Shown here: positions 44,423-56,700 of the stretch, in pieces
Position numbering within the stretch: the first letter of the stretch is position 1
Layout: each line of letters starts with the position of its first letter
Assembly (NCBI GenBank): GCA_003415625.1
Contig: PYIU01000007.1
Span: forward strand, 3,534,001 to 3,598,000
Reading direction: 5' to 3'
Source: Aquanectria penicillioides
Taxonomy: Eukaryota > Ascomycota > Sordariomycetes > Hypocreales > Nectriaceae
Length of the DNA: 64,000 bases
Made by a program: the position numbers and the translations under genes
Notes under the pieces: model-generated
What the model was told of the DNA's origin: nothing
Databases searched by the model: none
What the model saw: the letters and a program-made list of their open reading frames with translations, nothing else

Positions 44423-46159
44423 ATGTCATCCCACAGTTCCGATCAGCAAACGGGCACCATGCAGAGTCCCAGCACTATTGCGTTTTCCACTAAAACCGTC
44501 CCGTTGGCCTGCGAGGATCCTCTCTACGGCTTGATGAGAGCATACCGTCAAGACCGATACGAAAAAAAGATTGACTTAGGTATTGGCGCTTATAGAGATG
44601 ATAACGGTAAACCATGGATTCTTCCTGTCGTTAAGAAGGTTGCTATCCCGGGTCCGACGAAGCTCGGTACAATAAACTAATTTTCCGTGTTTCGAGGCCG
44701 AGGATCTTGTTCGTCAACACCCTGATACCAACCACGAGTATCTGCCAATTCAAGGTCTTGAGTCTTTTCTCACTGCTGCCCAAAAACTTCTCTTCGGCGA
44801 GAACAGCCCAGTCATACAAGACAAGCGAGTACGGGAACCTTTTACTATATTTATTATGAGAAATATGCAGAATGATCTGATACGGCACCGTAGGTTTGCA
44901 CGCTTCAGACAGTGTCCGGTACAGGCGCCGTCCATCTCGGAGCCACCTTCTTGTCGCGATTTCATTCCAGATGTCCCAAAGTCTTGCTTTCCGACCCTAC
45001 CTGGCCAAATCACATACAAATCTTCTCACAAGCTGGGCTTACAGTCGAGTATTATCCCTATTACTCCAATGCAAAGAAGGGGCTGGATATCGGTGCCATG
45101 CTTGAAAAGCTGAGCACTTCCCCACCTGGGTCTATTGTCATTCTTCAGGCATGTGCACACAATCCCACCGGAATAGACCCGTCGCCAGAAGAATGGAAAC
45201 AGATTGCAGATGTCATGAGCACGCGCGGCCATTTTCCATTCTTTGACTGCGCCTATCAAGGGTTTGCCTCTGGTGATTTAGTTCGTGACAGTTGGGCTGT
45301 TCGCTACTTTATCGACCGAGGATTTGAGATGTGCGTCGCTCAATCTTTCGCAAAGAACCTAGGTTTGTATGGAGAGCGGGTGGGATCGTTTCACTTCATC
45401 GGTGCTCCTGTCGAGGATGCCTCGCAACTCATCACTCACATCTCTAGTCAACTTGCCATTATTCAGCGTGCCGAGATATCGAATCCTCCGGTCTATGGTG
45501 CTCGGATTGCAAGCTGCATTTTGAACTCCCGTGAACTATTTTCTCAATGGGAAAAGGAACTTGTGGTGATGAGCGGGCGCTTGACAGAGATGCGCCGTCA
45601 AGTCCACAGAGAACTAGAGCAACGGGGTACACCGGGATCATGGGAATTTCTTTCAACACAAACAGGCATGTTCAGCTTCACGGGACTTTCTGGACCTCAG
45701 ATAAAGATCTTGCGAGAAAAATGGCACATTTACATGGTGAGTGAACACTATATAGCATTATGTTCGGGTATTATGTTGCATACGCCAGCTCTCGCAAACG
45801 AGGCCCTAAGCACTAGACCCATCCAGCGCCAGAGCGCAAAGATAATATCCTCGCGCGTGGCTTCCAATTTGGCACACATATCCGAGATGACAATTCCGAG
45901 ACTGGAAATGCGGATAGAGAGCTTTTTGGAACACCACTGTCATCAAACCTCAATTTGTTCTTGCCCACCGACACCCTAGTTCATTGCCCCAGAAATGGTT
46001 GGCAGTGTCCAGCACTTACGTGTCTATTCATAGAGTTGATGCTGACGGTTCATCTAGACTAGCAATGGTAGGATTTCCGTGGCTGGATTGAATACCAAAA
46101 ATATTCAACACTTCATTGAGGGGGTGGATGATGCAGTTCGGGCTACGACTTCGTGTTAG
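44423..46159 (+). CDS. Aspartate aminotransferase (class I PLP)
   Basis: Exchanges amino groups between aspartate and 2-oxoglutarate. The same enzyme class also deaminates cysteine sulfinate, releasing sulfite. Four exons (44423-44638, 44697-44828, 44894-45736, 46058-46159) give 430 residues. Visible are IDLGIGAYRDDNGKPW, the NHEYLPIQG segment, SGTGAVHLGA, AHNPTGIDP, FFDCAYQGFASGD and the PLP lysine K270 in SFAKNLGLYGERVG, closing with GRISVAGLN. Two introns are odd. The first has a GTTGCT donor and a CGAG acceptor, and the third is 321 bp, several times longer than others in the window. Both may mean weakening splice sites. ATG at 44459 is an alternative start. It converges on the transporter pseudogene. 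Confidence 0.86.
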
Positions 46160-46929
46160 GTTATCATCACATATCTCACTGCATACAGCCATATTAAACA
46201 GAAGAAGTAAAACTACAAGATTCTACGATTTCAAAACCCACATGCTTTATTCTTCGTGTCTTTAGTTATTGTTTGCAACTGCTGACTATGTTTGGGGATG
46301 ATCGCATAAGCTTGACATTTGGCATTGATACTGCAAAGCACATTGCATCGCCTACGACTCAATCGTTATTTTTCTGAAATTTACCTGCTAAGAGAGATCC
46401 TGGAATGGATCACTGAACTCTAAGAACCTAAGATAAGGCATCCTAGATTTAGGGCGATACCCCGCGACGATTTGATCGCCGAACCCTGTGGCCTGTGATT
46501 CGGGGATGTGTTGGTACTCGGGATCCCGTTCTGATAAAGCATAGAGTGATGAAGCCCACTCTCGGGAAGTTCTTTGCCGAGCTATCGATTTCACATGGCT
46601 TAGTCACTCCGTCCACATCCCATGAAGTAGGCTGGAACCGTGGGCCTGTGAAAATAGTGCGTTGATATCTGTGCAAAACCTTGCTTGAATATTTCCTTTT
46701 CAAAAAACATTACAAATGATGAAATTAATGAGGTAGATTTAGCATTCGCCATTTTGGGTCTTCTCATATCTAGATGATCAAACATCTATCCAAAATCCCC
46801 CCTTTTGACGCATTACGTGATCGTTTCCATATCGGAAGTCCGATCATCAAATTAAAGATGAAATCTAGTAGGACTACAGTGCATACTTCATTATCTCAAG
46901 CACTTGATTGCGACTAAGACTAAGACTCA
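46160..46929. other. Intergenic, nothing clear
   Basis: AT-rich interval between the aminotransferase stop and the transporter pseudogene. The C-terminal part of the transporter, expected here on the minus strand, could not be recognised, so it is deleted or too diverged. Confidence 0.4.
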
Positions 46930-47710
46930 AGCTTTCTCTTCTCAAGATCGGCAAGGTACGGTGCTGAGAAGATGTCCCCTCTGATCACCAAGACCGAAGG
47001 AGAGGAAGACGCTGACAAGCACAGCCTGTGGGGTCGTCTTGTGTAATAGTATCTGTTGCAGATAAATCGTCATGACCATAAACGCAAGTGGTACACCGAT
47101 TCCCCAAAGTGCGTAACTGATAATTATGGTCCAAAGTGCATGTTCTGGGCCCGGCAGCATGTCTACAACGATGGCACCAGAAGCTGCCGCGACCACACAG
47201 TAGACAATCGGCAGAAGCTACGCTGTAGTCATTGAAGACAGTGCGATTTCGCTTTTTCTGGCTAAGCTATCTCCGCATACAGAATGAGGATAATATGGGC
47301 ACATCGATTCCAATCTTACACAATAAATGGAATGACTATTGCAGTCAAAACTGACACGACCGCATCGAGGATCCAAAGTGCCCATGCAAAGTAAGCAACC
47401 CCATCAAGCCAGTGTGGCACACACACAAGACAGAACATATTTATAATGGTGGCAAGGCCCATGGCAAATGTACCTAACAGCACAGACTAGGCTGAATGTC
47501 TAATCATAACACTGAAGATTTCCGGATACTAATGTATCGTAGTAACGTCAACGTTATGAACACCAGAAAATTCACCACATTAAGCACAAATATTATGATC
47601 GAAAAAAAAACTATAGCCATTGTCCGTTCTACTGGAGTATATTCAGGAGGATAGAGGTGATTCCTGTCCCCATTACTAGAAGCGAGGAGCCGAATACCAA
47701 GGACGCATCA
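46930..47710 (-). pseudogene. TDT/SLAC1-superfamily transporter (SSU1/Mae1-like), degraded
   Basis: Fragments of a tellurite-resistance/dicarboxylate (TDT) carrier lie in order on the minus strand. LVMGTGITSILL (near 47640-47680) is followed by TAG codons at 47629-47631 and 47611-47613 and a frame change at a T9 run (A9 at 47602-47610). Then come a helix FVLNVVNFLVFITLTLLRY, LGTFAMGLATIIN and AYFAWALWILDAVVSVLTAIVIPFIV (about 47320-47480). After a probable intron, LLPIVYCVVAAASGAIVVDMLP is preceded by a TAG at 47218-47220 in the place of a usual Trp, and ALWTIIISYALWGIGVPLAFMVM follows. The last helices are lost after VSVFLSFGLG. Family members export sulfite (Ssu1) or move malate (Mae1); the pattern does not decide. 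At least three stops and two frame changes make it non-functional. Confidence 0.8.
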
Positions 47711-48618
47711 TCGGGTGTCGCGGCGTCGGATGTCGCTACGGCTCCGATGGGCCGTCCGAGTTTGATCATTCAGTCACCGCTTCTCTGGCCAATAACGACT
47801 GGCTCGGTTATTACACGTTTGTGTTAATATCCGTTGCCGTATGGGCCGCTATGATGGCTCGATAGCCATGGCTTCAATCGGCGAACAATGATTTAAATCG
47901 CCGACCTGCCATCACCTCTATTACAGCTCGATCGCCGACGGGCCACAGCCTGGAGTGGGTAAGGGTAGTGGCTGGATGATATAAGAAGTCGCTGTAATAC
48001 AAAGAAACTACATGTACTTGTATACAGTCAGGAAAAAATGAAAGGAAGTAGCGATCTGACTCGCATCAAATGCGGCAATGCCCTGGTGGATGGTGATCAG
48101 GGTGGGGGATGGGCCAGATGGCAGATGATCGACTGTGGTCTAGTCACAGAGGGCAGTGAAAATGAGTACGCGTTCTCGCCATTGAAAATCAAATGATTCC
48201 ACAGCCACAATTTCTCAAACTTCGCTTGGAGTCCGGCTTTAATGCCTTGCTGAGACCTGTCCCTACAAGTTCTCCTTCCGGACAGTCACCCCTCAAAAGT
48301 TCTAATACCACGCCAAACGTACGGATACTCGGGTACTATACAAACTTATTCGAAGTTTGGGAGAACGCTGCCGAAGTATTTGATGAAGCTTCTGTACCAA
48401 TCTGCAAGCCCAACGCCGGTGAGCGGTGAGGCCAGCGCATCATCATTGAGGCAACTCCATCGCCTGGTCAATTGAGGATGGAGCCTCTTCGCCTCAATTA
48501 TAAAACAAACCGCTTCAAATCGGGAAACTGTTGAAGTGCGCGCAGCATATTCAAAAATACAGTCTCCTTTGACTCAAAGCTGTTAGCACTGCCCACTAGA
48601 GCGACGCATTATACATGA
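47711..48618. other. Intergenic, nothing clear
   Basis: Contains CGATGGG/CGCCGAC-rich sequence at 47720-47960 with short repeated ATCGCCGAC motifs (near 47897 and 47930), perhaps a former promoter of the transporter. A plus-strand 78-codon frame at 48193-48429 is featureless. Confidence 0.35.
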
Positions 48619-49640
48619 TCATATTATTATCAAGAGAAGGAGTCGTGGCAACCATGGGATGATTCTATACGTGACTGAACTTATATATTGTTCATAACTG
48701 AGTAGGTTTGGCTCTTGTGACAAATCCTCTTCACCAAGAACTAGCCGCTTGAGGTAGGAGAAATTGTGTGCGATGCATCTCAAGATGGTCTCGCTAAGTG
48801 ATGGAACAAGAGTTAGGTCCAAGTCACCACCACCATCCAGCATAAGATGAAGTTTCATGAGTTCTCCATGGTGTGGCTGCTATGGCATAGGTTCGCGAGG
48901 AAATGTCTTTGGGTAGATGAAGAGCTTCGAGTGTTCCAGGCAAGCATTTTTGAATGGCGATTTCGTCTATATCATCATGGGCGATAATGCGCAGGTGAGA
49001 AATCAGCCAGCGACCAGCCTTCCCCGACCAAAGATCAAACGCAGATCGCTGTTCATGCATGAGGCACTCAATATTGAGGGAAGGATATTGCAAGCTGGAC
49101 ATTTTGTTGATGGCCGTCAAGATATCTGCGGAAACCTAAGGATCACCCGCAGACCTCGGCCACCTCGCCGTCTTAATCCTGGTCCAAGAGCCTCCCACAA
49201 GGGCTGCATCATTTGTTGTCAGGAGCACGATTGTTGCGCGTCTATGGAAAAAGGGTAAGCATCAACAGAATTTGATTCCACTCCCGGACTCACTTGACAC
49301 CATCACGAATCTCCGTCATCCCTTGATCTTGGCCCTTGACGAAGTATTGCAGCGCGGTGGAGATGTTCGCAGGGGTATCTTCGAAATGAATCTCGATGCA
49401 ATCGGCGAAGCATAGGGTATAGGCACCGTGTTGATTAAACAAAGCAAAGCAAAAGGGAGATGGCATTTGAAAGAGAAAAATTCCAAAGGTTATCAAATTG
49501 GATTTATGTGAAAACGAGCTTGACGGTACGTCTGGCCACAATTCACATGAGGCCACTGCCATGGGATGGTTAAGCCTGCCTACTGTGAGGACGAAACCCA
49601 TAGGTATTTCTAATGGTGAATAATGAACCTGCAGTGGCAA
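48619..49640 (-). pseudogene. Probable LRR/F-box-like gene relic
   Basis: Three minus-strand pieces can be joined. Residues ...STALQYFVKGQDQGMTEIRDGVK end at a GTGAGT donor (49293). A CCATAG acceptor near 49238 continues with RATIVLLTTNDAALVGGSW. That frame holds a TAG at 49136-49138 and continues in the same frame as VSADILTAINKMSSLQYPSLNIECL and HLRIIAHDDIDEIAIQKCLPGTLEALHLPKDI. A third piece, LMKLHLMLDGGGDLDLTLVPSLSETILRCIAHNFSYLKRLVLGEED (shown here in parts under 20 residues: LMKLHLMLDGGGDLDL, SLSETILRCIAHNFSYL), is in another frame. The spaced Leu pattern and LP(x)TLEALHLP are LRR-like, as in fungal F-box proteins. I could not find an F-box. Low certainty. Confidence 0.35.
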
Positions 49641-50110
49641 CCAAGAGATTCAAGCCCACTTCGGTATGAAAGGGACGTCAAATTTTACTAGCTCCCCATT
49701 GAAAAAGTCGAATAAAAACAAGTCTTAATTCTGAACAGATTTTTGAGTAGTAGATTCGAGCGTTACCCCTTTTCCAGCCCAATACCGATAGGATGCCTCT
49801 GAGTGTTGCATAATTCACTCGAGTATTGGCCTACCCTAGAGCGAGCTTCTTGAACATGTATTCAAATGTAACATCAGACGCACCTCGAAGGCATATTTCG
49901 CTTTTTAAATGCTTTGGTGGGTGGGACTCAGTGATTAGGATAAGAGGTAAAATATATAAAAAACATTAATATAGATGCATAAAATCGACTATAGGTGTGC
50001 ATATTGAGCAACTTGCGTGGGTTTAAAACAAAACATCGCACTCGTGACTTTACGCAAGGGCCCGGTGTGTGGCCTACGATCATGAAGTAGTACCTTAAAA
50101 AGGTTATATA
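49641..50110. other. Intergenic, nothing clear
   Basis: AT-rich 3' region of the acyltransferase gene. No gene seen. Confidence 0.4.
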
Positions 50111-51599
50111 CTAGATTTCAAGGGCAGTCAGTTCCTTCTCAATCTCTTCCCAAAGTCCCTGAGCTCGGTAGCCACAAAGCCAAGTGTTTCCTTTGGAGTC
50201 TTTGCCAACAACAATGAAACCCTCGGGAAACTGGAATGGAACCTGGCAGTGGGCAATGTACGACGGGAAGAGTGGCGTCTTTCTAGGTGTCACCGCCATG
50301 GTAGAGAAGTCTGCTGCGTATAGGTTTGCCTTGGTCCAATTCGAGTATGAGATCTGGTACGTGGAGCCGGTTCCGAAAAAGACCGGCAACGGCGCGAGCG
50401 AGTCTCTCACTAGGGCTTGGTATGCCTCTACTTGATCTCGGGTGCTTTGTTCATTGATTGCGGCGCGCATCTGGGCAGCTATGTTACTAACGGGCTTTTG
50501 TTTAAAGTCTTTCGCCGGAAGGAGGAGGTTCGTGAAGCCGAAGTTGTTGGATATGTATGACTTCCCGGGGGGGAGCAAATCCTTTTCAAGTGCCTTTCGG
50601 AGGGACATGGCGACCTGTACGGTGACGGGGCGGTCCGAGTCCGCAGGCAAGTGTGCAAGAGCCATTCGCGTCCACCAGGCGACAAGCACATCGTTATCAG
50701 TCAAGAAAGGTTTATCATCGCTAGTGGTTCCGAGGTCTTGAAGGGCTTTGACGCGAAGACTATCCAAGAATGAAGCGGGGATGCAAACCATACGGCATTC
50801 CTTCTTGCCGATCAAAAGGTTGTATCCATTCTTGAAACCATATGTGATCAAAGAAGCAGTCGACATGCGCTGTCCTTCTAATTTGTGTGGCTCCTTTGGA
50901 TGTTTCCCCAGCTCTTCAAGCGGATCGTAGTCAAAGCCCTGCTGTGGAGGAACCTCCTTGCCCTGCATAGTGAGAACCCAGCCTCCCACCAGCGCCTTCA
51001 TGCCCAAGGCATCGCATGCAATGTGTAACCAGTGTAGGGTGACGAGTGTGGCATCCTTGAAGGAGACGACGTGAAGTCCGAGCAGTGGTCGGTCTGAGAA
51101 AAGGTAATCGTCGATGGATGTTGGGCAACCGGGCCCGCAGGCGAGATCGATGCATTCGTCGGGATCACCAACGACAGCCGGGCGCGACGAGGGCTTCGGA
51201 AGTCGCGTGGCGACTGGATGGTGATCCTTGGTTACATGGCTGTGGTCCACATGGCTGAATCCCACAGCTGGCCGTTGCTTGGTGAACTCTGCTGGGATGT
51301 GGTATTCAAGTCCACCATTGGCCTGCCCTCGTATCAGAATGGCGTGGCAGCGGGAGAGAAAAATTGTCGCATAAACTCACATCCTTCCTTAATCTTCCCC
51401 CGAGCTTTCGCCAAGTTGGCTGAGAGACTAGCTTCTCTAGACTGGTACGTAGCCTCTCGGGGTCTAGGACATCATCAAAGACCTTCAAATTGTAAAGGGC
51501 GATTCTTCTGTAGAGCGGGCTGTCGTCCCAGAAGTGTACTGGAATCACTTGGTCGGTGGCGATACGGGCCGGCGCCGTTGGGCCCATGAAAAAGGACAT
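50111..51599 (-). CDS. BAHD-type acyltransferase (transferase family, trichothecene O-acetyltransferase-like)
   Basis: Two exons, 51599-51381 and 51322-50111, give 476 residues. The 58-bp intron has GTGAGT and GGGCAG ends and joins RLRKD to [13 protein letters not shown]. The catalytic motif HxxxD is H173-IAC-D177 in [12 protein letters not shown], on the usual beta strand. [15 protein letters not shown] and the late [23 protein letters not shown] segment correspond to the family's second half, although the plant-type DFGWG is not conserved. No signal peptide. Such enzymes acylate alcohols or amines of secondary metabolites with acyl-CoA; acceptor unknown. The nearest genes are a rhodopsin-domain protein and a phytanoyl-CoA dioxygenase-like oxygenase, but no polyketide, peptide or terpene synthase is in the window. 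Confidence 0.88.
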
Positions 51600-53332
51600 T
51601 ATGAGAATTGGTGGTGATTAGGATTGCTAGGTGGCAACGAGAAATGCAGAATGAAGGAGTGCGAATATGTGATATGTCCCTGGGTATGGAACTAACAATG
51701 CAACGATAAAGCCCGAGGCGAGGAAAGATGCGGATACACCATGCCTAAGGTTATACTCCTGAAAGGGTGGGCGTGTTCGACGCGTACCGTCGAGGTAGCC
51801 ATTGGATTTATCAAACTCCATGCAGAGATATCTTCCCTTCCCTGGATTGGGCAACAGTCCCCCTGGGCTCTTGTCGGCGTCGGTACATGGGAATGCGCTA
51901 AGGAAGGTCATTTGCGGCCTTCACCACCAGATGAGGGTTTCAAGACTACCCCGGATACTCGAATCGGCCTATTTGCATCCTTCTACAGCGACTGCGAACA
52001 TATGGAGTCGTCAGAGCACAGACATCCCGAACCAACGAGGGATGCTAGTGCAAGCGAGGTCTCTGTTGGACATGGCAGTATGCAAGCCAGGCCTGCAATG
52101 TCACCATTACATACCCAACTAGGTTATAAACGGTTACCAAGTCCATCCCCTTCCCTGTGGAGCACTTATGCGAAAAAAAAAACGAGAGGAAAAAGAAAAA
52201 AGCCACGTCAGAACAGAATGGGAAATGGCACAATGACTGGTCATCTCGCAACGTCTCAAACTGGGCGCCGTCAGGGCAAGGACTGTTCGACTATCCTCGA
52301 TCCAGATAATGAGTGTTTCCTGATCTGCAGAGTCTAGAACGCGTCGCCAGGTTCTGATTCCCTGTCGGATATTCTGCAACATTGGCACCCGACGTGTTGC
52401 TGCTAATGTGCCACAGCCGCAGTTGGAAGAACCACGGGGCCAACACCAGCACCCCCGTCAAGTGCATTTAACCCTTTGCCAGACGAGCTGGCACCCCTTG
52501 GTTGCGGCAGAGAGTAGAATCTGGGAACGGTATTTGCCAAGAAATATAGAATCGGCCAATGACGCCTCAACTGGGGCGGCAGTGAATCCCGGGGAGAGTT
52601 GGCCCGGGGAAGGCGGACCGACCGTCATACGATGATCTGAAGAACGCCCCTGTCAATAACCCATGTATTGTCTAGGGTTTGAGGAAGAAAGGGGGGGAGG
52701 CGTTGCAGTTCAACCAACAACTCTTGCGAACCGAACCAACAGGAAAGCAGCATTCGTCGTGTGCGACTCTGCCCCACAAGCCAGGACAGCCCGCAGCCCC
52801 ATCTCGGGACCTCCCGCCATGACTGCATTATGTATGGATTTTCATTGACAACGAAATTGAAATTGAGCATATTAAATGAGAATGAGAGGAATCATTGATC
52901 AACTAACGACGAGCTTGTTTTTCCAAGTTTGTGTTGGTTTGAGATTGAACCTGGGGGCAGGGGCCGCCATAGAAGCTGTATTGATCTGAACGCCACTCTC
53001 CGAGACCCCTCCCCCCCTATTGCACAATTCACTGAGGCTTTTGCCGGGTGTACATCGGGATCCACGCGTCGGTTGGTTCAGCATTACATGAGCGTGGCTC
53101 AAACAGTTCGATGCTACTGCAGCTATAATACGACATCGTCGGGATATACCCTGCCCAATTTCAGTGTGGCAAGGATCCCAGTGCTGGAGCGCTAAAGGTT
53201 TCTCATGTGTCGAACAGCACATGCCGCGATGATGAAAAATACTCACGACATATTGATATAGAGTTGCGGGCCCTACAACCCGCAGCCGTTCCGTTTCGGC
53301 TCCAAGTCCGGCGTTTGCTGTCGCTCTTCACG
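51600..53332. other. Long intergenic stretch
   Basis: About 1.7 kb between divergent genes. A minus-strand frame at 51627-51911 contains ASFLASGFIVALLVPYPG, a single hydrophobic segment, but has no start context or family. Others are shadows. Nothing is called. Confidence 0.35.
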
Positions 53333-54733
53333 ATGATGTCCACGGCAAACCTCACAGGTGAGGAGATAGCCGAAATCGCATACAAGCAATCGCCCATCAA
53401 TGCAGCTGGCCTCGGACTCGCGATCGAGGTTCTGATATACATTTTCACGGTGATATGCGCCGTCATTGTTGGCCTTCGAATTTGGGTGCGGACGAGGGGA
53501 GTTGAGCCTGATCAAAAGTGGAGGATCAATGACTACCTCGCCGCCTTTGGGTTTGTGAGCCTTCCACCTCGCTTCGCGAACCGCTTCATCGCCCCTATTG
53601 TATTCTATTTACTGACAATTACCTCTCCTTATTAGTTGCCTTTTATCCCCGCGAGCGTGTTTGGCGTTTTGGCCGTTCGGTTTGGCATCGGCGCCAAGGA
53701 TTCATACCTTGACAAATTTCCCATGAAAGAGTTCTTATTAGTCCGAGGCAAGGAATACCTAATGTACTATGAGATTATGTACTATGGTGCCTCTTCTCTC
53801 ACCAAGTTCTCGATCGCCTTTATGATTCTACATATTTGCGTGGAGAAGAGGTACGTATACCTCATGTACGGTACTTTGGTCGTTCAAATCCTCACTATAT
53901 CTGGCTGCATGATCTGGTTGTTTGTCAATTGCCAGCCCTTTGCAGCGTATTGGAATTCCAAATTGTAAGTGCTTTCCCTCGACTCGGATCTGGACGCCGA
54001 ACTGATCGCGAGAAGGGGCCATTGCAAGTCGGCCGACGGATTCCTCGTCATCAGCTACATCGGGACTTCGGTGCAGGTAGCCGCGGACTGGACCTGCGCC
54101 ATCACGCCCTTCTTCATTGTGTGGTCGTTACAAATGCGGAAACGAACTAAGATTTCGGTCGTGGGGGTGTTGGGGATGGGCGTAATCGCTAGTGTTGCCG
54201 CGCTTATGCGAATCGTCAGCTACAAGTATATCGACACTGAAGCGTACCCAGATGATCAAATGGGTAAGTGCACCAAAGATTATGTCTTGATTGATATGGG
54301 CCTGGTTACTTATGTCTCTTAGTCTCCCAGGGCCGACTTCTCCTCTGGTCTCTCTTCGAGTCGAGCTTCGCCATCATCGCATGCTCTACACCATCTCTCA
54401 AACTTTTTGCTCGTTGCCTAGACCGATCTGCCAACAGATCAACAAATCCAAGCCACAGATCTGTGAGTGAAACTATGATTAATATCGAAATAAAACATGG
54501 AGTTGGCTTTGCATACTAATATAGATTCTCTCAATTAGCGCGGATACAACAATGACACCCCTCTGGCCTCGTTGACGCCGCACGGTCAGACACGCACGAC
54601 AGTCTCGGGCAAAGCAAAATGGGACCGACTCCACGATGACGATTCGAGCAGCCGACATATTATGCAAGAAACCGAAATTCATGTGGAGACCTCCAGTAAT
54701 ATGTCCGGCTCCAAACGCTCCGAGATAGTATAA
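53333..54733 (+). CDS. Rhodopsin-domain fungal integral membrane protein (SAT4/PTH11-like)
   Basis: Five exons (53333-53554, 53636-53964, 54016-54263, 54323-54462, 54539-54733) give 377 residues. Seven hydrophobic segments are visible, from LAIEVLIYIFTVICAVIVGL (residues about 26-45) to LLWSLFESSFAIIA. Typical marks of the fungal rhodopsin-domain family are the R-x-W-V-R...DD/DY sequence after helix 1 (RINDYLAAFGF), the YEIMYYGASSLTKFSIAF helix, and NCQPFAAYWN. A hydrophilic Ser/Thr-rich tail of about 80 residues ends the protein. The acceptor of the second intron may be 54012 or 54015; both stay in frame. The role is probably in sensing, but no ligand is known. No CFEM domain is present at the N-terminus. 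Confidence 0.87.
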
Positions 54734-56700
54734 GCAAAAATCAAAAGTTAATCTGAAAAATTGACCATGAGTCGACACCTATGGGATACCACATCTGCCA
54801 TTTCGATTCATACCCTTTACAAAAACAAGAAGATCAGTCGGTTTTACCTCCATCGGCTATAAGCGAAGAAGCTTGTGGAGGAGCAGGCTGCATCTTGAAT
54901 CGAGCTGCCACACGCGACATATATGTTTTCCAGATATCACTGTGTCGTCCGGATGATGAAAAAGGCCATCTCTACCTATCAAAAAAACCGAGTGCAACTT
55001 TTATATCAAAAAATTTGCTGAGCCATGGATTTAATCTTCAGGCCAAGCACCAGTGTCAACTTGGATTACAACAGCCCCGGAGACTGTAGTGCATACAACT
55101 TGGGACCATGACCTCTGTGCTGCAGGGATGCAAATTCAAAGAGCCCTTGAGCTGAAGACTGGGATCTGTGATGGATCTTTCGATTAAATAGCATAAGATC
55201 GGGGTGAGATTGACGTTTCATTCGAGGACTTGATAATCTTCATATCCTTGCCGGCTCATGCTCACGATTGCTCACGTGATCACATTGAGAAAGTTCGCCT
55301 GCAGTTTCGTCGTCAAACTAAATCCTTACAAAAGAAATCTTGGACTTAGGGTGGGAGTATGGGAAAGGAGAAAACAAGTTATTCGCGGATCCTTACCTTG
55401 TGAAGCGCCCAATTTCCCGAGAATGCTAGGGCGACAGGCTGGAGGCGCAGTCTAGAAAGCTGCAAGGAAGGACGACTGGGGGGGTCGATACAATGGCGTC
55501 CCCTAAAGGGAGGACCAGCTTCTGACCAACGCATAAGGTGAATGAAAAGAAAACCAGTCGCAAAGAAATTTCCAGCAGATTCAAGGGAGATTAAACTACA
55601 CAGATGGGGATTATGTGATGGGCATATGAAATTGTCCCCACGACGAGACATTTTATCCATCACCTGCCGAGAAATAATTATCCAAAAAAGGGTTTACAAA
55701 ATCCCATGCTTACATTGCACGACTTGTCGGTTCGTTTTCCTCTATCATACCGTGTTCAGGAGAAAGCTCCATTCAATAATCTTTCAACAGAAGAGGGGGC
55801 ATTGATGTTATTTTCTTCCATCAGTGTGGTTGTCATTTCGATTGGTCGACACACCAAACACGCGCCACCTCGGCGTTTATTACCAAACTTGCTGAATGGT
55901 GTATACTTGATAAATGCAACCCAGAAGCTCTGCGGGCCTTCGAATCTATTGCCAATGAGGTATGCGGACTTCCGCGAGTTCCTATTTGACAAAAAGTTTG
56001 AAGCTACCTTTTGGAATTCTTTGCCCACCCATACAGCTGTTCGTAATGGGCAATGGTTCGCCGTACCATATCCCGATTGGGATTGAGGTATCACCAACCC
56101 CACGTATTGCCGGCCCCAGTGCATCATCTACTCAATCTGGAAAGTCGAACACGTCGGCAATACTTTCCCTAGACGGACTCAACCCAGGGACTGTTGCTCA
56201 ATTGTCCAATTATCAACGGACTCTTCGTCAGCTGTTGCGGCTCAAACTGCGAGTAAGCGGACTAGGTTTGATCAGCTGTGGTCCCCCACTTCCAGCTACC
56301 ACTTTTCTTTCGCCAGATGCAGATCCTCCACTTTTCTTCTCATCAGCTGCGATCTGAGTTGTGGGGAAAAGCGGATAACCCGAGACTTTGGCCGAAGGGC
56401 TTGACTCGATGAAGAGTTGAAGGACAGGAACTGCAAGCCGCGATGTATGGCAAAATCTTGCGTCACCAAATGCCAGGGCTTGATTGGCTCTTTGAGGTCA
56501 GCGAGAATGGCATCCCCCCCCCCAAAAGGGCCTCACTTTCGGGACAAAGTACCCGCTCACAGCTGACAGCTCATTCGATCATGCCGAGATGGAAGATGTC
56601 AGATCCAAGAATAAATAACAGAGCAACGTCGGGGCAAGGAAAATCAGTGTCACAATCCTACACGCAACGCTCCATCAACTGCTTGCCCCAACTTATCGCT
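54734..56700. other. Long intergenic stretch
   Basis: About 2 kb. Plus-strand frames at 54781-55089, 55706-56086 and 55962-56357 have no recognised family. The frame of the next gene is open upstream to an ATG at 56443, which I judge to be 5' UTR because of its low-complexity, unconserved look. Nothing else noticed. Confidence 0.35.
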
